Assembly (NCBI GenBank): GCA_028277665.1
Contig: JANQFU010000046.1
Span: 21,121-85,120 of the forward strand
Reading direction: 5' to 3'
Source of the DNA: Alphaproteobacteria bacterium
GTDB taxonomy: Bacteria; Pseudomonadota; Alphaproteobacteria; Micavibrionales; Micavibrionaceae
Length of the DNA stretch: 64,000 nt
Shown here: positions 1 through 11,291 of the stretch, piece after piece
Layout: each line of letters starts with the position of its first letter
Numbering within the stretch: the stretch's first letter is position 1
Program-made: the position numbers and the translations under genes
The notes under the pieces: model-generated
What the model saw: only the letters and a program-made list of their open reading frames with translations
Told to the model about the DNA's origin: nothing
Databases searched by the model: none

Positions 1-736
1 CTGGAACTTGCCCGCCTACGCACACCTGCCGCTTATTCATGGCCCGGACGGCGGAAAACTCTCCAAGCGTCACGGGGCCCAGAGCCTCGAAGATCTTCAG
101 GACCTCGGCTATCTGCCCGAAGCCGTTTTTAACTATCTCCTGCGGCTCGGCTGGTCGCATGGAGATGATGAGATTATCTCCCGCCAGCAAGCCATTGACT
201 GGTTCGATGTCGCGGATGTGAACAAGGCCCCTGCCCGCTTTGACTTCGACAAACTCGATTCCCTGAACGCCCATTATATCCGCGAGGCGAACGCCGCGCG
301 TCTGGTGGATCTGATCTGCGCCCGATATGAGGTTCATCCGACCCCGGAACAAAAAAGCCGGATTCTGGCCGGGATCGACGACTTGAGAGACAGGGCGAGC
401 CGCATTCCGCAACTTGCTGAAGAAGCGTATTTTTACGTGAAGCCGCTCCCGTTTGATTATACGGATAAGGCCAAAAAAGCCCTTTCCGATGACACCGCGC
501 CGGACGCTTTGAAGGGTCTGCGCGCGATCTTTGAAACGCTTGAACCCTTCACGGGCGAGGCCATCGAGCAAGCCTGCCGGGATCTGGCGGATACGTCCTT
601 CGACGGCAAGCTCGGCAAGGTCGCAATGCCCCTGCGCGCTGCGCTCACAGGCACGCATATCTCCCCGCCGATCTTCGCCGCCGCAGCCTACATGGGCCGT
701 AAAGAGGCTCTGCAACGCATCGACGCGGCGGGATGA
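1..736 (+). CDS. gltX: Glutamyl-tRNA synthetase, C-terminal part (5' end outside window)
   Basis: Charges tRNA-Glu with glutamate in the cytoplasm. The reading frame is open from base 2, so the gene begins before the window; the TTG at 8 is not a real start. The fragment opens on the class I synthetase signature region: PAYAHLPLIHGPDG leads into KLSKRHGA, the KMSKS-type ATP loop, followed by the helical anticodon-binding region to residue 242. The Rossmann half with the HIGH motif is missing only because of the window edge. gltX directly upstream of gltA is a common alphaproteobacterial order. Many alphaproteobacteria carry two GltX paralogues, and which one this is (or whether it is a Glu-Q type enzyme) cannot be told from the C-terminal half. 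Confidence 0.95.
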   Translation, partial: WNLPAYAHLPLIHGPDGGKLSKRHGAQSLEDLQDLGYLPEAVFNYLLRLGWSHGDDEIISRQQAIDWFDVADVNKAPARFDFDKLDSLNAHYIREANAARLVDLICARYEVHPTPEQKSRILAGIDDLRDRASRIPQLAEEAYFYVKPLPFDYTDKAKKALSDDTAPDALKGLRAIFETLEPFTGEAIEQACRDLADTSFDGKLGKVAMPLRAALTGTHISPPIFAAAAYMGRKEALQRIDAAG

Positions 737-843
737 CGGAAAAGGGTGCGAGATGTATGCACGTGCGCATATGCCTGTAGACACTTTGGCATAGTGCTCT
801 ATCTTGATAGGAGGTTTTCTTTTTCACGGAGAGAGGGTCCTCT

Positions 844-2157
844 ATGTCCGATCAGCACCACCAGCCCCAAAAGACATTCACGATCACCAATGACGAGACC
901 GGCGAGAGCTGGGTTCTCCCGGTTGTCGAGGGGACCGTCGGCCCGCCCGCCGTAGACGTGCGGAAATTTTATGCAGAGACTGGTCATTTCACCTTCGATC
1001 CGAGCTTTACCTCGACGGGGAGCTGCAAATCCCGGATCACCTTTATCGACGGAGACGAAGGGATCCTGATGTACCGCGGATACGACATCAAGGAGCTTGC
1101 CGAGAAAAGCACCTTCCTCGAAGTCTCGTATCTCTTGCTTTACGGAGACCTCCCGAATAAAGCCGAAATGGATGATTTTCATCACACCATCACCTATCAC
1201 ACGATGGTGCATGAGCAGATTATCAACTTTTTCAGAGGATTCCGGCGAGATGCGCACCCGATGGCCGTCATGTGCGGCGTCGTCGGTGCCTTGTCCGCGT
1301 TCTATCATGACTCGCTTGATATCTGGGATCCGCGTCAGCGCGAAATTTCCGCGCACCGCCTGCTCTCCAAAATGCCGACGCTCGCCGCGATGAGCTACAA
1401 ATACGGGATCGGCCAGCCTTTTATCTACCCGCGTAACGATCTGGGCTATGCTGAAAATTTCCTGCATATGTGCTTTTCCGTCCCGGCGGAGGATTATAAA
1501 TGCTCGCCCACCATTGCGCGGGCGATGGACCGGATCTTTATTCTTCACGCGGACCATGAGCAGAACGCCTCAACCTCCACCGTTCGACTGGCGGGCTCGT
1601 CGCAGGCCAATCCGTTCGCCTGTATCGCCGCCGGCATTGCCTCGCTCTGGGGCCCCAGTCACGGCGGAGCCAATCAGGCCGTGCTCGAAATGCTCTCGGA
1701 GATCGGCTCCAAAGACCGCATTCCCGAATTTCTGGAACGTGCAAAAGACAAGGACGATTCGTTCCGCCTGATGGGATTCGGACACCGCGTCTATAAAAAC
1801 TATGATCCCCGCGCCGAAGTCCTGCGCGAATCCTGCCATGAAGTGTTGGAAGAGCTTGGCGTCAGTGACGACCCGATGCTGGAACTTGCCATGGAACTGG
1901 AGCGGATCGCGCTTGAAGATCCCTATTTCGTCGAGCGCAAGCTCTACCCGAACGTGGACTTCTATTCAGGGATCATTTTGAAAGCCATCGGCTTCCCGCC
2001 AAACATGTTCACGGTGCTTTTCGCGCTCGCCCGGACGATCGGCTGGATTTCACAATGGAAAGAGATGATCGAAGAGCCCGCGCACCGTATCGGCCGCCCG
2101 CGTCAGGTTTATACCGGCCCGACCGCCCGGCCATATGTGGACATGGGCAAGAGATAA
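844..2157 (+). CDS. gltA: Citrate synthase (type II)
   Basis: Condenses oxaloacetate and acetyl-CoA to citrate at the entry of the TCA cycle. The 437-aa length fits the hexameric type II bacterial enzyme, with the extra N-terminal beta domain (about residues 10-60) absent from short type I forms. Catalytic residues are visible: H238 in [11 protein letters not shown]314 in [14 protein letters not shown] and D372 in NVDFYSG. The ATG at 844 follows a purine-rich GGAGAGAGGG ribosome site, and a second AGGAGG lies further up at about 811. The gene is 107 bp after gltX and converges on eno; a GC-rich hairpin separates the two. No anomalies. Confidence 0.98.
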   Translation: MSDQHHQPQKTFTITNDETGESWVLPVVEGTVGPPAVDVRKFYAETGHFTFDPSFTSTGSCKSRITFIDGDEGILMYRGYDIKELAEKSTFLEVSYLLLYGDLPNKAEMDDFHHTITYHTMVHEQIINFFRGFRRDAHPMAVMCGVVGALSAFYHDSLDIWDPRQREISAHRLLSKMPTLAAMSYKYGIGQPFIYPRNDLGYAENFLHMCFSVPAEDYKCSPTIARAMDRIFILHADHEQNASTSTVRLAGSSQANPFACIAAGIASLWGPSHGGANQAVLEMLSEIGSKDRIPEFLERAKDKDDSFRLMGFGHRVYKNYDPRAEVLRESCHEVLEELGVSDDPMLELAMELERIALEDPYFVERKLYPNVDFYSGIILKAIGFPPNMFTVLFALARTIGWISQWKEMIEEPAHRIGRPRQVYTGPTARPYVDMGKR

Positions 2158-2158
2158 G

Positions 2159-2193
2159 CCGCCTGCCCCAGCAAAAAAGAAAGAGGCAGGCGG
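2159..2193. terminator. Bidirectional hairpin between gltA and eno
   Basis: A perfect 9-bp stem, CCGCCTGCC (2159-2167) with GGCAGGCGG (2185-2193), has an A-rich loop and lies immediately after the gltA stop and 14 bp before the eno stop. Position between two convergent genes suggests a shared terminator. There is no strong T tract, so factor-independent activity is inferred only. Confidence 0.55.
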
Positions 2194-2207
2194 GGCCGAG
2201 GGAATCG

Positions 2208-4401
<2,194 letters not shown>

Positions 4402-4452
4402 GCGGGGAAGATCCTTTCAGGCAATGGGATGCGTTTCCCCGATAAGATAAGG

Positions 4453-4484
4453 ACCTTCAGGGAGAAAAGAAACCCCCTGAAGGT
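4453..4484 (-). terminator. Hairpin terminator after the 4.5-5.2 kb toxin-antitoxin pair
   Basis: A perfect 10-bp inverted repeat, ACCTTCAGGG (4453-4462) and CCCTGAAGGT (4475-4484), lies 10 bp beyond the antitoxin stop. In the minus direction the loop is T-rich (GGTTTCTTTTCT) and the 3' flank is CCTTATC, so it is a probable terminator without a classical U tract. It isolates the pair from kdsA. Confidence 0.6.
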
Positions 4485-4494
4485 GAAAAGATAC

Positions 4495-4767
4495 TTATTC
4501 AAAAGGCGTCTGGTCGTGATCCTGCAGCCCGTAGGACGCAGCCTGCGCATCGCGGTCCAGTTCATTGAGCCGGGCGAGTGTGGCCAGCCCGCGATCCCGG
4601 GACCCCCGCGCCGCGCGGGCCTTGAACCGGGCATACACGTCGAATTCCGTAATTCCGATCGTCGCCCATTCGAGGAAGAGCTGGTTGACGCTGAGTCCCC
4701 GTTCCGCGGCGAGCGCCTTCAGGCGGTCTGCCTTATCGTCCGGCATGCGAATGGTCAGTGTTGCCAT
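4495..4767 (-). CDS. Ribbon-helix-helix-type antitoxin of a PIN toxin pair
   Basis: A 90-aa protein whose first 45 residues (MATLTIRMPDDKADRLKAL then LSVNQLFLEWATIGI) have the beta strand-helix-helix pattern of CopG/Arc-like repressors. The rest is charged and probably forms the toxin-neutralising tail. A strong GGAGG ribosome site stands about 10 nt before the ATG. It is the second gene of the pair, 27 bp after the PIN toxin; toxin-first order is less common, and the strong ribosome site would favour surplus antitoxin. Function is inferred from fold pattern and context. Confidence 0.75.
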   Translation of the reverse strand: MATLTIRMPDDKADRLKALAAERGLSVNQLFLEWATIGITEFDVYARFKARAARGSRDRGLATLARLNELDRDAQAASYGLQDHDQTPFE

Positions 4768-4794
4768 GTCCTAGTCCTCCTCTTACTCTTTCTT

Positions 4795-5232
4795 TTAATG
4801 TTGACGTTGTTCCGATTTTTCCCGCAGATACTCGACGGGAGAGATGATCCTTAACGTGTCGAACAGAAGGTCCCCGCCCCGGAAATCCCGTTCGTTCCAC
4901 GTGATGAGGCGCGACGCCCCGCCCGCAAGGGCCAGTTCCACCACATGATTGTCCCCTTCATCCCGAAGGTTGGGACGCCATCTGTACTGGACGCTGACCC
5001 AGCGACAGATCGACATAAAGTCATCCAGAAAATCCTCGCGTTCCCCGGCGGACAAAAGCGCATATTCAAACAATCCATCCCGGCAAAGCAGGCTTTCATA
5101 TTCGAAACACAGCGCATCCCCCATCAGCGGTTCGATTTTTCCCGTAAAGGCGTCCTCGAAGATTTTGCGGCCAACCCCGCCGCCCCGCATCAGGGCCCCG
5201 ACGAACACATTGGTATCTATCACGACCTTCAT
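4795..5232 (-). CDS. PIN-domain ribonuclease toxin (COG1569-like)
   Basis: A 145-aa PilT N-terminal (PIN) domain protein expected to cleave RNA with Mg or Mn. The acidic active site is readable: D6 in VVIDTNVFV, E44/E46 in CFEYESLL, D94 in DEGDNHVVELA and D116 in ITWNERDF. It belongs to the 'putative toxin-antitoxin toxin, PIN family' rather than classic VapC. The start ATG at 5232 has GGGAGATGATCG before it. It forms a two-gene unit with the downstream antitoxin and is inserted in a core cluster that otherwise runs pyrG-kdsA-eno. Target RNA is unknown. Confidence 0.85.
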   Translation of the reverse strand: MKVVIDTNVFVGALMRGGGVGRKIFEDAFTGKIEPLMGDALCFEYESLLCRDGLFEYALLSAGEREDFLDDFMSICRWVSVQYRWRPNLRDEGDNHVVELALAGGASRLITWNERDFRGGDLLFDTLRIISPVEYLREKSEQRQH

Positions 5233-5307
5233 CGATCATCTCCCTTATAAGGTAGCATATACGCCATCACTGTGCAATCAAAAAATATCAAAAAAAGAAA
5301 CGCAGGA

Positions 5308-6270
5308 TTACTCGCCCAGTTTATTCTGGGACAGCAAATGCGAACAAGAGGCTTGATTGGCGTCAGCCGCGATCGCAGACCAGTCACTCTGGCTCAGCGT
5401 CTGGAGGTGGCGGGGTGTGACAAGGCCGCGCCGGGCCAAAGAGAACAGGACGCCGGCATTAAAATTGTCGCCTGCCCCGACGGTATTGGGCAAAGCCCCG
5501 AGATCCTTCGTTTTCAGATGAGAAAAGCCGTGGCGGGTCCCGATCAGGCATCCGTCCTTGCCGAGCGTGACAATAAAAGCCTGCGCCCCCTTATCGAGAA
5601 AACGTTGTGCGACGTCCTGCGGCGAATCTTTCGGGAACGTCCAGGCGAGATCCTCCTCGCTGGCCTTCATCACGCTCATGATTTTTGCATAGCTGAACAG
5701 GCGGTCTCTATAGGCTTGACGATCCGGAACCGTGGAAGGGCGCGTGTTCGGATCGAAACAAAGCAAATGCCCCTGCTCCGCTTTCTGGTGCGCATAGGCC
5801 TCCAGAGCCTGACGCGAAGGCGAAAAATTCATAATGATCGAGCCGAACGCATAAAGCTGCGCCTCTTCCCCGATCTGTGCCGGAAGATCCGAGAGCGTGA
5901 GATCTTCAACCATATTCGGTTTCTGACGGCCGTAAAATTCAAAACTGTTTCCGGTTTCCGAAAACGTGACGAGCGCGAGCATCGAGATACACGGGGCTTT
6001 GCGGGCATAATTCAGATGGACGCCGGCTTCTTCAAGATCCGTTGCGCAGAGCTGCCCGAAGAAATCCTGCGAGATATTCCCGAGAAAAAAGCTTCCGATA
6101 TCGGCGCGCGCAGCGTCCTTTGCCAGCCGCGCAACCGCTTTTGCGCCGAAATAAGACGATCCCCCGAGGGACGCATTCAGTTGCCGGGGGTTTTCCGTAG
6201 ACGGGATCAAATCCGCAACGAATTCTCCTGTGAAATAGATCCCTGTTTTCACGCCGGAGAGTTGCGTCAT
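5308..6270 (-). CDS. PfkB-family carbohydrate kinase
   Basis: A ribokinase/fructokinase-like kinase of 320 aa that should phosphorylate a sugar or nucleoside using ATP. Seen: the N-terminal [16 protein letters not shown] (substrate-side Gly motif), [12 protein letters not shown] in the middle, and the C-terminal signature [16 protein letters not shown], where the Asp of GAGD is the catalytic base. It starts inside the last codons of pyrG (4-bp overlap ATGA), so the two are translationally coupled. Substrate cannot be assigned; the family includes fructokinase, ribokinase, adenosine kinase and 2-keto-3-deoxygluconate kinase. Such a gene is not a usual neighbour of pyrG. Confidence 0.9.
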   Translation of the reverse strand: MTQLSGVKTGIYFTGEFVADLIPSTENPRQLNASLGGSSYFGAKAVARLAKDAARADIGSFFLGNISQDFFGQLCATDLEEAGVHLNYARKAPCISMLALVTFSETGNSFEFYGRQKPNMVEDLTLSDLPAQIGEEAQLYAFGSIIMNFSPSRQALEAYAHQKAEQGHLLCFDPNTRPSTVPDRQAYRDRLFSYAKIMSVMKASEEDLAWTFPKDSPQDVAQRFLDKGAQAFIVTLGKDGCLIGTRHGFSHLKTKDLGALPNTVGAGDNFNAGVLFSLARRGLVTPRHLQTLSQSDWSAIAADANQASCSHLLSQNKLGE

Positions 6271-7901
6271 ACGAGCCTGCTTTGTTCGAGGGCCGCCGCG
6301 ATAAAAGAGACAAACAGCGGATGCGGATCAAAAGGTTTTGATTTGAGTTCCGGGTGATACTGCACCCCGATGAACCACGGATGATTGACGTTCTCCATAA
6401 TCTCCGGCAAAGCGCCGTCCGGAGAGGTTCCGGAAAAGCGGATCCCTTTCGATTCGAGGGCGTCGCGATACGCAAAGTTGACTTCGTAGCGGTGACGGTG
6501 ACGCTCGCTGATCTCCGTCGTCCCGTAGATTTCCGCGATTTTCGATCCTTCGGCCAGAACCGCCGGATAGGCGCCAAGACGCATCGTCCCGCCGAGATCT
6601 CCGTCCTGCGCGCGTTCCTCGCGCCGGCCGCCACGCAGCCATTCCGTCATGAGACCGACAACCGGCTCCGCGCACGCGCCGAATTCGGTCGACCCGGCTT
6701 TTTCAATCCCGGCCAGATGACGCGCGGCCTCAATCACCGCCATCTGCATCCCGAAACAGATACCGAAATACGGGATCCCGCGCTCCCGCGCGAATTTTGC
6801 AGCCAGAATTTTCCCTTCCGTCCCGCGCGATCCGAATCCGCCCGGAACGAGGATTCCGTGGACGCCGCTCAGATAATGCGCAACGTCGCCGCTTTCAAAC
6901 ACTTCGGACTCAAAGAATTTCAGTTTGACACGGACATTGTTCGCAATCCCGCCGTGAACGAGGGCCTCGTTCAGGGATTTATAGCTGTCCGCAAGATTGG
7001 TATATTTCCCGGCAATGGCAATCCGGACCTCGCCTTCCGGCTCATGGACGCGTTTGACGATATCGTCCCATTTGCGCAGATCGGGCGGCGCGGGCTCGGA
7101 CAGTCCGAAGCATTTCAGAACCTGATCGTCCAGCCCTTCGGCGTGATAGGTCAGCGGCACTTCGTAGATCGACTTCACATCAAGAGCCGGAATGACCCGG
7201 TCCCGGTCGATGTTACAGAACAGCGCAATCTTGCGGCGTTCGTCTTCGTCTATTTCCCGGTCCGCCCGGCAGAGCAGGATCCGCGGCTGAATTCCGTGGC
7301 TCATCAACTCCTTGACCGAGTGCTGGGTCGGCTTGGTTTTCAGCTCTCCGGCCGCCGGGATATAGGGCAAAAGCGTCACATGGATAAACAGGGCCCGCTC
7401 TGTCCCGACATCGTTTCCGAATTGCCGGATTGCTTCGAGAAACGGCAGGCTCTCGATATCGCCGACCGTTCCGCCGATCTCGCACAGAACGAAATCCGCA
7501 GAGCCGTCTTTTTCGGCAATAAAGGCTTTGATCTCATCCGTGATGTGCGGGATGACCTGGACCGTCGCGCCGAGATACTCTCCCTTGCGCTCTTTTTGAA
7601 GAACCGACGTATAAATCTGTCCCGTCGTCACGTTATCCGAGCCGCGCGCCGGAACGCCGGTAAACCGCTCATAGTGCCCGAGATCGAGGTCCGTTTCCGC
7701 CCCGTCATCCGTGACATAAACCTCGCCGTGCTGAAAAGGGCTCATCGTCCCGGGATCGACGTTCAGGTAAGGATCGAGCTTACATGTGCGAACCGTATAG
7801 CCGCGCGCCTGTAACAATGCGCCGAGAGCGGCGGAGCCGAGCCCCTTCCCCAAAGAGGAAACCACGCCGCCGGTAATAAAAATAAATCGTGTTGTTGTCA
7901 T
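6267..7901 (-). CDS. pyrG: CTP synthase
   Basis: Makes CTP from UTP, ATP and glutamine. The 544-aa protein has the full two-domain form: an N-terminal synthetase ([17 protein letters not shown]-loop, [20 protein letters not shown]) and a C-terminal class I glutamine amidotransferase with nucleophile C382 in [10 protein letters not shown] and the His-Glu pair in [11 protein letters not shown]. It lies between secG and the PfkB kinase on the minus strand. The tpiA-secG-pyrG-kdsA-eno order is typical of alphaproteobacteria, here with the kinase and toxin pair inserted. Confidence 0.98.
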   Translation of the reverse strand: MTTTRFIFITGGVVSSLGKGLGSAALGALLQARGYTVRTCKLDPYLNVDPGTMSPFQHGEVYVTDDGAETDLDLGHYERFTGVPARGSDNVTTGQIYTSVLQKERKGEYLGATVQVIPHITDEIKAFIAEKDGSADFVLCEIGGTVGDIESLPFLEAIRQFGNDVGTERALFIHVTLLPYIPAAGELKTKPTQHSVKELMSHGIQPRILLCRADREIDEDERRKIALFCNIDRDRVIPALDVKSIYEVPLTYHAEGLDDQVLKCFGLSEPAPPDLRKWDDIVKRVHEPEGEVRIAIAGKYTNLADSYKSLNEALVHGGIANNVRVKLKFFESEVFESGDVAHYLSGVHGILVPGGFGSRGTEGKILAAKFARERGIPYFGICFGMQMAVIEAARHLAGIEKAGSTEFGACAEPVVGLMTEWLRGGRREERAQDGDLGGTMRLGAYPAVLAEGSKIAEIYGTTEISERHRHRYEVNFAYRDALESKGIRFSGTSPDGALPEIMENVNHPWFIGVQYHPELKSKPFDPHPLFVSFIAAALEQSRLV

Positions 7902-7969
7902 CGTCCAATGCCAGTTTAGATGCGCTTGTTATTGTTCTATGCCCAAAAGCCTTTTCATAAGATCATGCC

Positions 7970-8038
7970 GTCATCCCCGTGAAAACGGGGATCTTTATCC
8001 CTTGGCCCCAAAAGATTCCCGCCTTCGCGGGAATGACG
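7970..8038. repeat. GTCATCCCCG palindromic repeat, copy 1
   Basis: About 69 bp: left arm GTCATCCCCGTGAAAACGGGG, spacer, then GATTCCCGCCTTCGCGGGAATGACG. Each arm folds on itself (CCCCG/CGGGG and TTCCCGC/GCGGGAA), and the GTCAT and ATGAC ends pair. Related copies lie at 16984, 45021 and 59385. It sits between pyrG and secG. Confidence 0.85.
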
Positions 8039-8060
8039 AATTTAGTTTTTCTATGACCGT

Positions 8061-8426
8061 CTATTCGGAAACAGGGACGGACGGGGCCCTTTCCGGCTCC
8101 GGCGCTGCCGGCGCCTCGACCTCTTCCGGTGCAGGGGCCGTTTCCTCAAGAGCCGCCGGAACGGCCGTCCTGTCCAAAATCCCCTTTGTCGACGTCTGGG
8201 TCCCGGCCAGATTGGCCAGAACAAGGCTTGTCACAAAAAATGCCGCCGCGCAGATCGCCGTCGCGCGAGTCAGGAAATTCGCCGTCGTCTGCGCGCCCGC
8301 AAAATTTCCAAGCCCGCCGCCACCGCCGCCGATCCCGAGTCCGCCGCCTTCGGAGCGTTGCAACAGCACGAGCCCGATAATGGCGAGCGCAAGCAAAAGA
8401 TGGATAACAAGAACGACTTCCGACAT
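8061..8426 (-). CDS. secG: Preprotein translocase subunit SecG
   Basis: Small inner-membrane subunit of the SecYEG channel. The 121-aa protein has two transmembrane helices (about residues 3-22 and 50-72) separated by the glycine-rich cytosolic loop characteristic of SecG (QRSEGGGLGIGGGGGG). The C-terminal tail is rich in Pro, Ala and Glu, common in alphaproteobacterial SecG. Located between tpiA and pyrG as in related genomes. Confidence 0.95.
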   Translation of the reverse strand: MSEVVLVIHLLLALAIIGLVLLQRSEGGGLGIGGGGGGLGNFAGAQTTANFLTRATAICAAAFFVTSLVLANLAGTQTSTKGILDRTAVPAALEETAPAPEEVEAPAAPEPERAPSVPVSE

Positions 8427-8467
8427 GTTTTTAGTTCCTTCCAGTTTCCCGGCCAGTTTCCCGGTTC

Positions 8468-9211
8468 CTATCCCGCAGCGCTGATAATCCCTGCGAATTC
8501 CCCGCTCTTCAGCGAAGCGCCGCCGACGAGCGCACCATCGACATTTTCAACGGCCATCAACTCGGCCGCATTCGCGGATTTCACAGAACCGCCGTACAAA
8601 ATACGCAAACTGGCAGAATCCGCAACACGTTCTTGCAATTTTGCACGAATAAATGCGTGCATTTTGCGCACATCCTCCGCGCTCGCGGTTTTTCCGGTCC
8701 CGATCGCCCAGACGGGTTCGTAGGCAAGCACCGTATTTTCCGGCGTTGCGCCGTCCGGAATCGCCCGGGAGAGCTGGTCGCCGACAACGGCTTCCTCCCG
8801 CCCGGCATCGCGCTCGGCTTCCGTTTCGCCGACACAGATAATCGCGATCAGCCCCGCCTGATGCGCCGCCGCCGCTTTTGCGGCAATCCGTTCATCCGTC
8901 TCCGCATGGTACTGGCGGCGTTCCGAATGGCCGACAATCACATATGCCGCCCCGCAATCGGCGATCATGGACGGAGCCACCTCGCCGGTAAAGGCGCCGC
9001 CCTGCTCCGCCGAACAATCCTGAGCGCCTACGGCCATACGCGCCCCGTCCACAAGATTGCGCACATAAGGCAGATACGGGAACGGCGGACAAAACAGAAT
9101 ATCCGGGCCGCCCTCCCCGGCAGAAACGGCAGATTTGAGCTCCGATATCAGCGTCCCGGCCATTTCAAAAGATCCGTTCAGCTTCCAGTTTCCGGCGATC
9201 AGTTTTTTCAT
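8468..9211 (-). CDS. tpiA: Triosephosphate isomerase
   Basis: Interconverts dihydroxyacetone phosphate and glyceraldehyde 3-phosphate. The 247-aa TIM-barrel starts MKKLIAGNWKLNG with the active-site Asn-Lys; the electrophilic His lies in VIVGHSERRQ and the catalytic Glu in VLAYEPVWAIGTGK; the phosphate loop ILYGGSVKSANA follows. It heads the minus-strand block tpiA-secG-pyrG and is divergent from ppiD, sharing a 139-bp intergenic region. Confidence 0.98.
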   Translation of the reverse strand: MKKLIAGNWKLNGSFEMAGTLISELKSAVSAGEGGPDILFCPPFPYLPYVRNLVDGARMAVGAQDCSAEQGGAFTGEVAPSMIADCGAAYVIVGHSERRQYHAETDERIAAKAAAAHQAGLIAIICVGETEAERDAGREEAVVGDQLSRAIPDGATPENTVLAYEPVWAIGTGKTASAEDVRKMHAFIRAKLQERVADSASLRILYGGSVKSANAAELMAVENVDGALVGGASLKSGEFAGIISAAG

Positions 9212-9350
9212 GGTTCCCGTCCTTGTTACAAATTTAAATGGAGGCCAAAAATGAGGTTCAAGTCTATTGCGGCATTGATAACGCTAACTTATAGTGCCCT
9301 ACACATTTTGAACAGCCCTTCATAAGGATTTATACAGGAGAGATCGTCCC

Positions 9351-11291
9351 ATGTTGCAAAACCTCAGAGCCGGCGCGGCTTCGCCCTTTGTTAAATACGG
9401 CCTGTTCGGCGCTCTCGTCCTGTCGTTTTTCGGCTGGGGGCTCAGCTCCGGCGGCTTCTCCGGCATGACGGGGCTCAGCGCCTCCGCCGTCGCAGAAGTC
9501 GACGGACAGGAAATCCCTCTGCAGGTCTTCGAAAAAGACGTCCGTCAGTTCACCTATAAGCAGAATATCAGCACAAAAGCAGCTTATGACATGGGGATTC
9601 TGGATCAGATTCTCCAATCGAAAATCAGCACGATGCTGCTTCAAAAGCATGCCGGTTCGCTCGGTCTGACCATCAGCGAAGAAAAAATCGCGCAAGAGCT
9701 CCATAACGTTGTTGCCCCCTATGTTACAGACGAGATAACGCCACAACAGGCGCTTGAGTTTCTCCTGCGTCAACAGGGTCTGACGGAATCCGATCTGATC
9801 TCCGGCATTAAAATGCAACTTCGCTCAAACATCGTCCGGGAAGCCTTTTTCCCGGCGACACTCCCCACGCTCCCTCAGACACTGGGAATTCTGAATGCCG
9901 CAAGCACAGAAACGCGGGACGTCGAATATCTGAAGCTGACGCCTGAAAGCATCAAAAACCTCTCCAGCCCCACGGAAGAAGATCTCGGCGCCTGGTATGA
10001 AGAAAACAGAGAAATATTCCGCATTCCAGAACACCGGGAAATCCTTCTGGCCAGGCTTGATACGAAAGGAATCGAATCTGAAATCGTGATCAGTCAAGAG
10101 GACCTCCAGGCGGAATATGACGCCATACGTGATACGCTGCTTATTCCGGAAATTCGTGATATCGCACAGGCCGTTTTCGAAACGGAAGAAGAAGCGAATT
10201 CTTTTCTGTCCGATTTTCGTGGAAAAACACCTGAGGCGTTTAAAGATGCCGTACTGAAAAGCTCCGCAGGAGAAGACGGATACCGGGAGAAAGAATCATG
10301 GACGCGGCAGGACATCCCGGAAGACATGAAAGACGCCGCTTTTATAGCCCAAAAAGGAGCACTTGCAGGCCCGATCGAAACGCCGTTTGGCTGGCATCTT
10401 TTGTATGTTGCAGAGATTTCTCCTGAAACCATGCTGACATTTGACGATACAAAAAACCAGCTTGAAGACGATCTGAAAGCCGTCCGGCTGGATGAACTTC
10501 TTATAGAAACCGCTAACCGGATCGACGACAATCTGGCAGGGGGGACGACGCTTCAGGATCTGGCGCGGGACATGCAATTGAGAATCTCAACTTACGGTCC
10601 GTTTGATAACGGCGGCCTTGACGAAAATGGAAAAAGCGCCCTTCAGGACATCGCCTCGGACCGGCGAAATATCCTTAATAAAACTTTCGAACTGGAAGAC
10701 AGAATCCCTTCTCAGGTTTTTCAGCTTAAAAATGGAGATTTTGCCGTATTGCAAGTCTCGAAAATCCTCCCATCCACCATCCCCGAATTCGAAACCGTCA
10801 GGTCGGAGGTCAGCAAGCACTGGGTCAAAGAACTTATCCGGACACGTCTTCAGGACCTGAAAGAAAATATTTTTAAAGACGTTCAAAGCACGGGAGAAGA
10901 GCCGGACCTGAAAGCTCTGGCAGCGAGATATCACGGAACGTATAAAAAGCACAATGCGCTTCAAAAAACGCAGGGAGATACGGAAGAAAGCACTCTCCCT
11001 GCAAAAATCCGTGCTCGTGCGTTTTCTGCGCCGCTCAAGGCCCTTGTCCCTGTCTGGGAGAAAGACGGTCTGTATCTTCTCCACGTAACAGGCGTTCATC
11101 TGGGAGACGATGATCCGGAAACATTTCCGGAGAACGCAAGGGCCGCACTCAGCACAGAATTGTCCGAAAAACGCAAAAACGAATTCACCGGAACGCTCGA
11201 GCAGACTTTGAGAAGCGAAGCAAAAATCAAAATCAACGACGGTCTGATCGCCCGCAGATTTGGAGATGGCGAGGGAAAAGAAACCCCTTAG
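9351..11291 (+). CDS. ppiD: Peptidylprolyl isomerase PpiD/SurA-type, membrane anchored
   Basis: Periplasmic folding factor for outer-membrane and exported proteins, 646 aa. A single N-terminal transmembrane anchor (residues about 16-35, YGLFGALVLSFFGWGLSSGG) is followed by a SurA_N-like helical region (to about 170), a parvulin-like PPIase core (about 260-370, ending in PFGWHLLYVAEI) and a second helical part. The PpiD architecture is clear; catalytic competence of the parvulin domain is not certain from sequence. Its stop overlaps by 4 bp the stop of the convergent DUF610 gene. In many alphaproteobacteria ppiD precedes trpE-trpG-trpD; trpE and trpG are absent here. Confidence 0.93.
   Translation: MLQNLRAGAASPFVKYGLFGALVLSFFGWGLSSGGFSGMTGLSASAVAEVDGQEIPLQVFEKDVRQFTYKQNISTKAAYDMGILDQILQSKISTMLLQKHAGSLGLTISEEKIAQELHNVVAPYVTDEITPQQALEFLLRQQGLTESDLISGIKMQLRSNIVREAFFPATLPTLPQTLGILNAASTETRDVEYLKLTPESIKNLSSPTEEDLGAWYEENREIFRIPEHREILLARLDTKGIESEIVISQEDLQAEYDAIRDTLLIPEIRDIAQAVFETEEEANSFLSDFRGKTPEAFKDAVLKSSAGEDGYREKESWTRQDIPEDMKDAAFIAQKGALAGPIETPFGWHLLYVAEISPETMLTFDDTKNQLEDDLKAVRLDELLIETANRIDDNLAGGTTLQDLARDMQLRISTYGPFDNGGLDENGKSALQDIASDRRNILNKTFELEDRIPSQVFQLKNGDFAVLQVSKILPSTIPEFETVRSEVSKHWVKELIRTRLQDLKENIFKDVQSTGEEPDLKALAARYHGTYKKHNALQKTQGDTEESTLPAKIRARAFSAPLKALVPVWEKDGLYLLHVTGVHLGDDDPETFPENARAALSTELSEKRKNEFTGTLEQTLRSEAKIKINDGLIARRFGDGEGKETP

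Noticed and set aside
5272..6357. Plus-strand open frame of about 361 codons
   Set aside because: Antisense to the PfkB kinase; no recognisable domain.
6354..7814. Plus-strand open frame of about 486 codons
   Set aside because: Fully antisense to pyrG, whose domains and active-site residues are clear.
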